Shown here piece by piece: positions 7,208 to 13,363 of a DNA stretch of 22,710 nucleotides. Both the position numbers and the translations under genes were made by a program. Within the stretch, counting starts at the first letter, position 1; every line of letters starts with the position of its first letter. The notes below the pieces were generated by a model. It saw only the letters and a program-made list of their open reading frames with translations, searched no databases and had not been told where the DNA came from. This DNA comes from JALZHR01 sp036389695 (GTDB lineage Bacteria; Acidobacteriota; Blastocatellia; Pyrinomonadales; Pyrinomonadaceae): the NCBI GenBank assembly GCA_036389695.1, contig DASVWG010000292.1, forward strand, positions 1-22,710. Direction: 5' to 3'.

Positions 7208-7293
7208 GGAGAGGTAGCATAATTGGTAATGCAGTAGTCTTGAAAACTACCGCCCTTACGGGCTTGCAGGTTCGAGTCCTGTCCTCTCCGCCA
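7208..7293 (+). tRNA. tRNA-Ser(UGA)
   Basis: An 86-nt cloverleaf can be folded by eye. Acceptor GGAGAGG pairs with CCTCTCC (7 bp), with discriminator G and an encoded CCA. D stem GCAT/ATGC closes loop AATTGGTA. Anticodon stem GTAGT/ACTAC has loop CTTGAAA, giving anticodon TGA at 7241-7243 (reads UCA and other UCN codons). The class II variable arm is 15 nt with stem GCCC-TTAC-GGGC. T stem GCAGG/CCTGT has loop TTCGAGT. The long variable arm and G discriminator fit serine. The D arm looks more like a class I tRNA than the usual bacterial tRNA-Ser pattern, and the variable arm is short. It has its own promoter and a terminator at 7316. Confidence 0.93.
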
Positions 7294-7315
7294 TTCAATT
7301 TTAGATTTTAGATTG

Positions 7316-7354
7316 GCGATTTGCGATTTTGAATGGCAAATCGCTTTTCTTTTT
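7316..7354 (+). terminator. Intrinsic terminator of the tRNA
   Basis: GCGATTTGC (7316-7324) pairs perfectly with GCAAATCGC (7336-7344) around an 11-nt loop, followed by TTTTCTTTTT. A short stretch of the heptamer repeat (GATTTTA twice, about 7298-7314) lies between the tRNA and this stem. Confidence 0.7.
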
Positions 7355-7391
7355 CCTGACAAAAAAAATACATAAAATTTGCAATTTTTTG

Positions 7392-7419
7392 TTGATTTAT
7401 TTCGGCGTTTTGTTATACC
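7392..7419 (+). promoter_or_regulatory. Promoter of the TetR/acyl-CoA ligase operon
   Basis: TTGATT (7392-7397), about 16-nt spacer, and an extended -10, TGTTATACC (7411-7419). The predicted start at about 7426 is just before the palindrome at 7431, an ideal place for a repressor. The mRNA leader would be about 150 nt and carry the heptamer inverted repeat. Confidence 0.5.
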
Positions 7420-7430
7420 TTTAGCAAAAC

Positions 7431-7448
7431 TGAATGATGATTCATTCA
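7431..7448. promoter_or_regulatory. FadR-type operator palindrome
   Basis: TGAATGATGATTCATTCA has perfect 7-nt arms TGAATGA/TCATTCA around a 4-nt centre. As I recall it, the Bacillus FadR (YsiA) operator is TGAATGAMTANTCATTCA, so the arms and spacing agree in full and only the centre differs slightly. It lies a few bases after the predicted start of transcription of a gene for a FadR-like TetR regulator. This fits self-repression that is released by long-chain acyl-CoA. Confidence 0.7.
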
Positions 7449-7455
7449 TCGAGCC

Positions 7456-7570
7456 GATTTTAGATTTTAGATTTTGGATTTTAGATTGAAGGCGAAATCC
7501 GATTCGTTCTAAACACAATAAAAATCAAAATCCTTATTCAATCCAAAATCTAAAATCCAAAATCTAAAAT
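7456..7570. repeat. Inverted arrays of the heptamer AAAATCY
   Basis: The left arm (7456-7490) is a tandem heptamer GATTTTR. The right arm (7537-7570) is the same heptamer in opposite orientation, AAAATCY. Both arms end in TTGAA/TTCAA towards the 46-nt centre. Aligned as an inverted repeat of about 34 bp, the arms differ only at three T/C positions of the unit. The whole lies in the leader of the TetR gene, ending 7 nt before its ATG. Two further units lie near 7298-7314. Similar short tandem heptamers are known from heterocystous cyanobacteria (STRR sequences); a link is not shown. Confidence 0.7.
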
Positions 7571-7577
7571 AAAAACT

Positions 7578-8210
7578 ATGTCCCGTTCCGCCACCCGAAC
7601 AAACGGTTCTTCGACGGCAAAAGCCGTGGTTACAGACAAGCGCGAAGCCATCCTGCGCGCGGCGATAAAAGTTTTCGCGCGCAACGGTTATTTCAATTCC
7701 AAAGTTTCCGACATCGCCCGCGAAGCCAATATCGCCTACGGCACGGTTTATCTTTATTTCAAAAGCAAAGACGAGATTCTGCATTCGGTTTTCGACCGCG
7801 CGATGGAAGAATTTATCAGCGAAGGCAAAAGGGAAATCGCCGAAATCGAAAAAGCCGACGAAAAACTGCGCCGCGTCGCGCGCCTGCATCTTGAGCGCCT
7901 GAGCGCCGACCGCGATTTGGCGATTGTTTTTCAGGTCGAGCTGCGCGGCTCGACCAAATTTATGGAAGAATTTTCCGCCGCCGGTTTCGCCGAATATCTC
8001 GACATCATTCGCCAGACGATTGTCGAAGGGCAGAAACAAGGCGTTTTTCGCGCGGATTTAAACCCGACGGTTTGCGCGAAAGTTCTTTACGGCGCGTTGG
8101 ACGAAATGGTGACAAACTGGATTCTCTCGAAAAAATCCTATTCGCTCGCGCCGATGGCGGACACGGTTCTGGAAATATTTTTCGGCGGAATGGTCAGCAG
8201 TAGCAAATGA
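7578..8210 (+). CDS. TetR-family regulator, FadR (YsiA)-like
   Basis: This is a 210-residue one-component repressor. A Ser/Thr/Ala-rich N-terminal tail (1-19) precedes the TetR domain: KREAILRAAIKVFARNGY (21-38), then the helix-turn-helix SKVSDIAREANIAYGTVYLY (41-60). The C-terminal half (HLERLSADRDLAIVFQVELR, ALDEMVTNWIL) closely resembles Bacillus FadR/YsiA, which binds long-chain acyl-CoA. Context agrees: a FadR-type palindrome lies at its promoter, and an acyl-CoA ligase gene overlaps its stop by ATGA. No SD precedes the ATG; the bases before it are repeat-derived A/T. The family call is firm. Acyl-CoA as ligand is inference from similarity and context. Confidence 0.9.
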   Translation: MSRSATRTNGSSTAKAVVTDKREAILRAAIKVFARNGYFNSKVSDIAREANIAYGTVYLYFKSKDEILHSVFDRAMEEFISEGKREIAEIEKADEKLRRVARLHLERLSADRDLAIVFQVELRGSTKFMEEFSAAGFAEYLDIIRQTIVEGQKQGVFRADLNPTVCAKVLYGALDEMVTNWILSKKSYSLAPMADTVLEIFFGGMVSSSK

Positions 8211-10084
8211 CGATGATTAGCGAAATACAGGACATCAGACGTAAAATCCAGCGCGTTCCGCTTTTCACGGACGAGCCGCAGACTCTGGCGGAATTATTCC
8301 GGCAAGCCGTCGAAAAACGCCCGCGCAAAGACGCCCTGAATTATAAAAAAAATGGTGAATGGAAAGCGATTTCTTCGCAGGAAATGCTTTCGCGCATTGA
8401 AAATATCGCGCTCGGACTTTACGCGCTCGGCGTCCGGCGCGGCGACCGCGCGGCGCTTCTTTCGCCAAACTCGCCCGAATGGACTTTAACGGACGCGGGC
8501 TGTCAATTTTCCGGCGTGATTGACGTTCCCGTTTACACGACGCTCGCCGCAAATCAGGTTTGCTACATCATCAACGATTCGGGCGCGCGGGTTTTCTTTT
8601 TGCAGGACAGGGAAACTTACGAGCGGCTCGGCGGAATTTTTTCCGAATGCAAGACAATCGAAAAATTTATCTTTTTCGATTTTAACGGCGTCGAAGCCGA
8701 AAACGCGATGTCGCTGGCGCAGCTTGAAAGCTTAGGCGCAAAGCTCAAAGCCGAACAGCCCGGATTATTAAAAGAATTGACGGCGCAGGTTAAATCCGAA
8801 GACGTCGCCACCTTGATTTACACCAGCGGGACGACCGGCGAGCCGAAAGGCGTGATGCTTTCGCACGCGAATATTATCTCGAACGTCATCGACTCGGGCG
8901 AAAAATTCACCTTCTCGGAAAAAGACAAACCGCTTTCCGTTCTGCCTCTGTCGCACGTTTTCGAGCGTTCGGGAATGTATCTGTATATTTTCAACGGAAT
9001 GGGCGTGCATTACGCCGAATCAATCGACAAAGTGCCCGACAACCTGCGCGAAGTCCAGCCGACGATTTTCGTCGGCGTGCCGCGCATTTTCGAGAAAGTT
9101 TACGCCCGCGCGAAAGAAAAATCGGCGAGCGAAAGCCGTCTGAAAGAAAAGATTTTCGATTGGGCAATTGAAATCGGGAAAGAATACGCGCGCCGCGTCG
9201 AGCACAGCCAGCCGATTCCGCGTCTTTTAGCCGTCAAGCACGCGATTGCCGACAAGCTCGTTTTCAGAAAATTTCGCGAGTTTTTCGGCGGCAATCTGCG
9301 TTCGTGCATCACGGGCGGCGCGGCTCTGGCGGATGAGATTTACTACATTTTCACCGGCGCGGGCGTGACGATTAAACAGGGCTACGGCTTGACCGAAACT
9401 TCGCCCGTCATCTCGACCAACAACCCGATGTTCAGCCGCGTCGGCAGCGTCGGCAAACCGCTGCGCAACAACGAAGTGCGCATCGCCGCCGACGGCGAAA
9501 TCGAAGCGTCCGGTCCGGGCGTGATGCTCGGCTATTACAACAAACCGCAGGCGACGCGCGACGCTTTTACCGAAGACGGCTGGTTTAAAACCGGCGACAT
9601 CGGCAAAATCGACGCCGACGGCTTTCTGATAATCACCGACCGCAAAAAAGAGCTTTTCAAAACTTCGGGCGGCAAATACATCGCGCCCGCGCCGATCGAA
9701 CAGATGATAAAAGGCTCGCGTTTTGTCAATCAGGTCGTTTTAGTCGGCAACGAGCGCAAATTTCCGGCGGCTTTAATCGTGCCGAATTTCGAATCTCTGG
9801 AAAATTACGCGAAGCTGAAAGGCATCGAAGCGAAATCAAAAGCCGAAATGTGCAGTCATCCGCGCATCGTTAATCTTTTAGAGAGGCAAATCGAAGCTTT
9901 AACCAGAGATTTATCGCCGTTTGAAAAGGTGAAAAAAATCGCTCTGCTGGAAAACGAATTGACTGTGGAAGGCGGCGAGCTGACGCCGACTTTGAAAGTC
10001 AAGCGCCGCGTCGTCGATGAAAAATACCGCGACCGTATCGAAAAAATCTACGCCGAAGCCGAAAAAGAAAAGCCTGCGAGCTAA
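8207..10084 (+). CDS. Long-chain fatty acid-CoA ligase (AMP-forming)
   Basis: A 625-residue ANL-superfamily enzyme that activates fatty acids to acyl-AMP and then acyl-CoA, feeding beta-oxidation or lipid synthesis. Motifs: YTSGTTGEPKG (205-215), GYGLTETSP (392-400), GWFKTGDIG (458-466) and DRKKELFKTSGGKYIAP (478-494). The length and this last motif match the long-chain (FadD15/eukaryotic ACSL-like) branch. The start overlaps the TetR stop (ATGA); a second ATG at 8213 is possible. Translation is probably coupled to the regulator. The 3' end forms half of a hairpin that works as terminator for the opposite strand. Chain-length preference cannot be read from sequence. Confidence 0.93.
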   Translation: MTMISEIQDIRRKIQRVPLFTDEPQTLAELFRQAVEKRPRKDALNYKKNGEWKAISSQEMLSRIENIALGLYALGVRRGDRAALLSPNSPEWTLTDAGCQFSGVIDVPVYTTLAANQVCYIINDSGARVFFLQDRETYERLGGIFSECKTIEKFIFFDFNGVEAENAMSLAQLESLGAKLKAEQPGLLKELTAQVKSEDVATLIYTSGTTGEPKGVMLSHANIISNVIDSGEKFTFSEKDKPLSVLPLSHVFERSGMYLYIFNGMGVHYAESIDKVPDNLREVQPTIFVGVPRIFEKVYARAKEKSASESRLKEKIFDWAIEIGKEYARRVEHSQPIPRLLAVKHAIADKLVFRKFREFFGGNLRSCITGGAALADEIYYIFTGAGVTIKQGYGLTETSPVISTNNPMFSRVGSVGKPLRNNEVRIAADGEIEASGPGVMLGYYNKPQATRDAFTEDGWFKTGDIGKIDADGFLIITDRKKELFKTSGGKYIAPAPIEQMIKGSRFVNQVVLVGNERKFPAALIVPNFESLENYAKLKGIEAKSKAEMCSHPRIVNLLERQIEALTRDLSPFEKVKKIALLENELTVEGGELTPTLKVKRRVVDEKYRDRIEKIYAEAEKEKPAS

Positions 10085-10100
10085 AAGGTTCTCACAGGCT
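10062..10100 (-). terminator. Terminator of the export gene, inside the ligase 3' end
   Basis: On the minus strand AGCCTGTGAG pairs with CTCGCAGGCT (one mismatch) around AACCTTTTAG, then TTTTCTTTTT follows. The stem and T-run overlap the last seven codons of the convergent acyl-CoA ligase gene. On the plus strand the hairpin is not followed by a T-run, so it chiefly serves the minus-strand gene. Confidence 0.6.
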
Positions 10101-10124
10101 GAAAAAATTGTTTTCAAATTTTGT

Positions 10125-11111
10125 TTAAAACGTTCTAATCGGAATCGGCAGACGATTGGGAATGCCGGTGGCAAACTCTACCAGATAATCCGTAAACTTT
10201 TTCTTTGATTTATCGACTTCGACAATATCGAACGGTTCGAGAATCACGTCCTTTTGCTGACCTTTTTTGATGAGGTCGTAATTGACGTTGATAATCTGCG
10301 GCTCGACCGAGCCTTCCTTGCGGCGATAAATCTTAATATTTTTGGTTTTCGCGTCGCGCGAAATTCCGCTCACCATCGCAATCGCCTGCATCAAGGGCAG
10401 TCCGCCTTCGGGAATCGTCATTTCGCCCGGACGCAAAACTTCGCCGACGATGTAAACCGGCGCCGCCTTTTGCACGACGATAATATCGCCCGGATAGATT
10501 GGCGGGTTCGATTCTTCCTTGCCCTGACGGACGCTGGCGAGGCTGTAAACACGCGACGGCACGTCGAAACCGTTGCCGGCTTCGGTTTTCCAATCGCTTA
10601 CTTCGTCCGGCGCGGCGCACAATAAGGGCTGCGTGCGGAAAATCTGAATCATGCCGCTGGCTTTTTCCGTCACGCCGCCGGCAAAAGAAAGAAGCTCCAT
10701 CAGGCGCGCTTTACGCGTTAAAACGACCTGCTGCTGCTGGCGGACTTCGCCGTAGATGGTTGCGGGCGGGCGACTTTTACGCTCTTTGACCTGCACGCTG
10801 ACGTTCGGGTTGCGCACGTATTTTGAAACGAGCTTCGTTACTTCGGCGCGCAGTTCCTTTTCCGTCTTGCATGTCGCCGGAATGGGTTTATCGAAAAACG
10901 GAACTTCAAAATTGCCGTCTTCGTCAATCGTGGCGGTAAAATCGAAATCTTTCTCGCCCATCACTTTTCCTTCGATAAGGTCGCCCGGTCCGATCAGATA
11001 GCCGCGCGGCGTAACCTGCGAAACCGTCTGCGGCGTGACCGTCTGTTGCGCGAAAGCGATTTGGGCAAAGCACAGCGTTATCGCAAAAATCCACAAAATA
11101 TTTCTTTTCAT
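10125..11111 (-). CDS. Polysaccharide export protein (Wza/GfcE-like, SLBB domains)
   Basis: This 328-residue protein is predicted to act in export of capsular or exopolysaccharide across the outer membrane. It has a signal peptide 1-21 (ending AQIAFAQ) and then a Poly_export segment that begins YLIGPGDLIEGKVMGEKDF and includes DEDGNFEVPFF. Two SLBB-type beta-grasp repeats follow, near ATIYGEVRQQQQVV and VYIVGEVLRPGEMTIPEGG. There is no lipobox cysteine, unlike E. coli Wza, and no obvious C-terminal amphipathic helix, so how it is anchored is unclear. SD: AAGAGG 10 nt before the ATG. It is divergent from a nucleotide-sugar dehydratase gene, which suggests a small polysaccharide locus. No polymerase, flippase or Wzc kinase is present. 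Confidence 0.88.
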   Translation of the reverse strand: MKRNILWIFAITLCFAQIAFAQQTVTPQTVSQVTPRGYLIGPGDLIEGKVMGEKDFDFTATIDEDGNFEVPFFDKPIPATCKTEKELRAEVTKLVSKYVRNPNVSVQVKERKSRPPATIYGEVRQQQQVVLTRKARLMELLSFAGGVTEKASGMIQIFRTQPLLCAAPDEVSDWKTEAGNGFDVPSRVYSLASVRQGKEESNPPIYPGDIIVVQKAAPVYIVGEVLRPGEMTIPEGGLPLMQAIAMVSGISRDAKTKNIKIYRRKEGSVEPQIINVNYDLIKKGQQKDVILEPFDIVEVDKSKKKFTDYLVEFATGIPNRLPIPIRTF

Positions 11112-11149
11112 CGTGATAAAACCTCTTTCTGGATGTGTGGCAGCTAATA

Positions 11150-11178
11150 AGAGTAACCCAGAAACAGCTTCGATTCAA
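11150..11178 (-). promoter_or_regulatory. Promoter of the export gene
   Basis: On the minus strand TTGAAT, 17-nt spacer, TACTCT, about 40 nt before the ATG. Sequence match only. Confidence 0.4.
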
Positions 11179-11235
11179 CTTTCCATGCTTATAGTTGTCT
11201 GCCGCGACGGAAACATTTATTGTTATAGAAAATAT

Positions 11236-11265
11236 TTGACAAGGCACACGCGTGCCGAGTAACTT
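11236..11265 (+). promoter_or_regulatory. Promoter with a palindromic spacer before the dehydratase
   Basis: A perfect -35 TTGACA (11236-11241) is followed at 18 nt by a weak -10 TAACTT. The spacer holds GGCAC-acgc-GTGCC (11243-11256), which also contains the 8-bp palindrome CACGCGTG. A weak -10 with a dyad in the spacer suggests regulation, but no regulator is identified. Confidence 0.4.
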
Positions 11266-11289
11266 CATTTAGAGAAGTTTATACAGCCG

Positions 11290-13278
11290 ATGAAGGATTC
11301 TTCCTTGGAAAAAAATCAAGCCGAAGAGCGTTTTTGGTTTCTGCGACGTCCGTTCCAGTTTCTGGCGGATTTGTGCGTCTTGTGCGGCGCGTTTTTTCTG
11401 GCTTACCTGCTTCGCTTCGAATACGAGCTTTCCGAGTATTATCTGGGAAACGCGCTGAATCAACTGCCTTTCGTCGTGCTGGTGCAGTTTTCCTCGCTTT
11501 TTCTGGTCGGCGCGTATTCGATTTTGTGGCGCTACGTCAGCCTCGAAGATATTAAAGCTTTCTTAAAAGCCGCTTTTATTTCCGGCGTCGTTCTGATTGC
11601 CTTTCGCTTGCTTCTCTCGCCCGAACGCTTTATCCGCTGGCAGGTTCCGCTGTCGATTATTCTGATGGACACGATGTTTGCCTTTGCCGGACTGCTGGCG
11701 CTGCGCGTGCTGCGGCGTTTTGCTTACGAGTTTTCCGAAAAGCGCATCGTGACGGGCGCGCGCCGCCGCTTGAAACCGAAATCGACGCTTTTTGTCGGCG
11801 CGGGCAGAATCGGCGCGGCAGCCATTAAAGAAGTTGCCGGACGCGCCGACGCCGAGCTGCAAGTCAAAGGCTTTGTCGACGACGACCGCCACAAAAAAGG
11901 CGGCAGCGTCAACGGCGTCAAGGTTCTGGGCACGACGGACGATTTGGCGCGGTTGGTTGACGAGCTGAACGTCGAGCAGGTCGTCATCGCGATTGACCAC
12001 GCGCAGGGCAAAGAAATCCGCCGCATTCTGGACATCTGCCGCGAGATTCCCGTCAAAGCGCAAATCGTGCCGAGCCTGAATGAAATCGTTCACGGTCGCG
12101 TCAACGTCAGCCGCATCCGCGACGTGCAGATTGAAGACCTTCTCGGTCGCGAGCCGATTCAGCTCGACGACAAAAACTTACACGAATTTCTGACCGGCAA
12201 AACCGTAATGGTCACGGGCGCGGGCGGCTCGATCGGCTCGGAATTGGTTCGACAGGTCGCCAACTTTCTGCCCGCACAGCTTTTACTGGTCGAGCGCACG
12301 GAATTTGCGCTCTTTCAAATCGAGCGCGAGCTTGCCAGAGATTTCACGGATATAAATTATCTGCCGCTTCTCGCCGACATCGCCGACGCGCCGCGAATGC
12401 GCGAGATTTTCGAAAAATTCCGCCCGCAAGTCGTTTTCCACGCCGCCGCGCACAAACACGTTCCCTTAATGGAAACGAACCCGACCGAAGCGATAAAAAA
12501 CAACGTCTTTGCGACGAAACAAATCGCGGAGCTCGCCGGAGAATTCGGCGCGAACGCTTTCGTCCTGATTTCGACCGACAAAGCCGTCAACCCGACTTCG
12601 ATAATGGGCGCTTCGAAACGCGTCGCCGAACTCGTCGTGCAAAGCCTGCGCCGCAAATTCGATAAAACGCGTTACATGGCGGTTCGCTTCGGAAATGTCT
12701 TAGGTTCAGCCGGTTCGGTCGTGCCGATTTTCCGCGAGCAAATCTTAAAAGGCGAGCCGATAACCGTCACCGACCCGAAAATGACGCGCTATTTTATGAC
12801 GATTCCCGAAGCCTCGCAGCTTGTTCTGCAAGCCGGCGCTTTGGGCACGGGCGGCGAGATTTTTATTCTCGATATGGGCGAGCCGGTCAAAATTCTCGAT
12901 TTGGCGGAAGATATGATTCGGCTTTCCGGCTTGCAGCCTTATGAGGACATCGACATTATTTTTACCGGCATCCGGCAGGGCGAAAAGCTTTTCGAAGAAC
13001 TCGAAATCACGGGCGAAAATTTGTTGAAAACGCAGCATCCGAAAATTTTTATCGGCAAAATCGCGGAATATTCGGCGGAAGAAGTGGCGCAGATTTTGTC
13101 GAATTTTGAAACCGCCGTTCAGGAGGCGAGCGAAACGAAAATCCGCGCCTTGTTCAATCATTTCCTGCCCGAAGCGAAAATCAACGAGCCGCGGAACTCT
13201 CCAGCCGCCGCGCCCGAAGAAAAACCCGTCAATTACCAGATTCCGACCATCGGTCAAAACCTGACTGCCGAAAGCTAA
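11290..13278 (+). CDS. Membrane nucleotide-sugar 4,6-dehydratase (WbpM/CapD-like)
   Basis: This 662-residue inner-membrane enzyme probably converts UDP-GlcNAc or a related UDP-sugar to a 4-keto-6-deoxy intermediate for surface glycans. Four hydrophobic segments lie within 22-142. A first Rossmann-like domain carries LFVGAGRIGAAAIKE (167-181). The catalytic SDR domain has VTGAGGSIGSE (308-318), AAAHKHVPLMETNP (385-398), ISTDKAVNP (427-435) and MGASKR (439-444). The usual SDR tyrosine is replaced by M439 with K443 kept, as is normal in the WbpM/FlaA1/PglF group. The length matches full-size WbpM. It is divergent from the export gene. The tail beyond about residue 630 is Pro/Ala/Glu-rich and probably disordered. 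Confidence 0.92.
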   Translation: MKDSSLEKNQAEERFWFLRRPFQFLADLCVLCGAFFLAYLLRFEYELSEYYLGNALNQLPFVVLVQFSSLFLVGAYSILWRYVSLEDIKAFLKAAFISGVVLIAFRLLLSPERFIRWQVPLSIILMDTMFAFAGLLALRVLRRFAYEFSEKRIVTGARRRLKPKSTLFVGAGRIGAAAIKEVAGRADAELQVKGFVDDDRHKKGGSVNGVKVLGTTDDLARLVDELNVEQVVIAIDHAQGKEIRRILDICREIPVKAQIVPSLNEIVHGRVNVSRIRDVQIEDLLGREPIQLDDKNLHEFLTGKTVMVTGAGGSIGSELVRQVANFLPAQLLLVERTEFALFQIERELARDFTDINYLPLLADIADAPRMREIFEKFRPQVVFHAAAHKHVPLMETNPTEAIKNNVFATKQIAELAGEFGANAFVLISTDKAVNPTSIMGASKRVAELVVQSLRRKFDKTRYMAVRFGNVLGSAGSVVPIFREQILKGEPITVTDPKMTRYFMTIPEASQLVLQAGALGTGGEIFILDMGEPVKILDLAEDMIRLSGLQPYEDIDIIFTGIRQGEKLFEELEITGENLLKTQHPKIFIGKIAEYSAEEVAQILSNFETAVQEASETKIRALFNHFLPEAKINEPRNSPAAAPEEKPVNYQIPTIGQNLTAES

Positions 13279-13288
13279 ATTCATCGGT

Positions 13289-13294
13289 TATAAT
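13289..13294 (+). promoter_or_regulatory. -10 element before the TonB-dependent receptor
   Basis: A perfect TATAAT lies 11 nt after the dehydratase stop, 69 nt before the receptor ATG. No good -35 is seen. No recognisable riboswitch lies in the short leader, and the receptor ATG has no SD. Confidence 0.4.
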
Positions 13295-13363
13295 GCATCT
13301 AAAGCCAGCCAGTTTGCGAATGTAAACCTGAGCGTTTTACTCCAAAATACTGGTTTTCGATTT

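Noticed and set aside
7456..7570. The repeated heptamers as a CRISPR array.
   Set aside because: Units are 7 nt in direct tandem with no unique spacers, and no cas genes are present.
7509..8039. A 176-residue minus-strand open frame opposite the TetR gene.
   Set aside because: The plus strand encodes a clear TetR regulator; the reverse frame is rich in Phe, Arg and Asp, as expected from complementing GC-skewed codons.
13289..13363. A cobalamin or other riboswitch before the TonB-dependent receptor.
   Set aside because: The leader is only about 63 nt and has no recognisable conserved box or strong stem.
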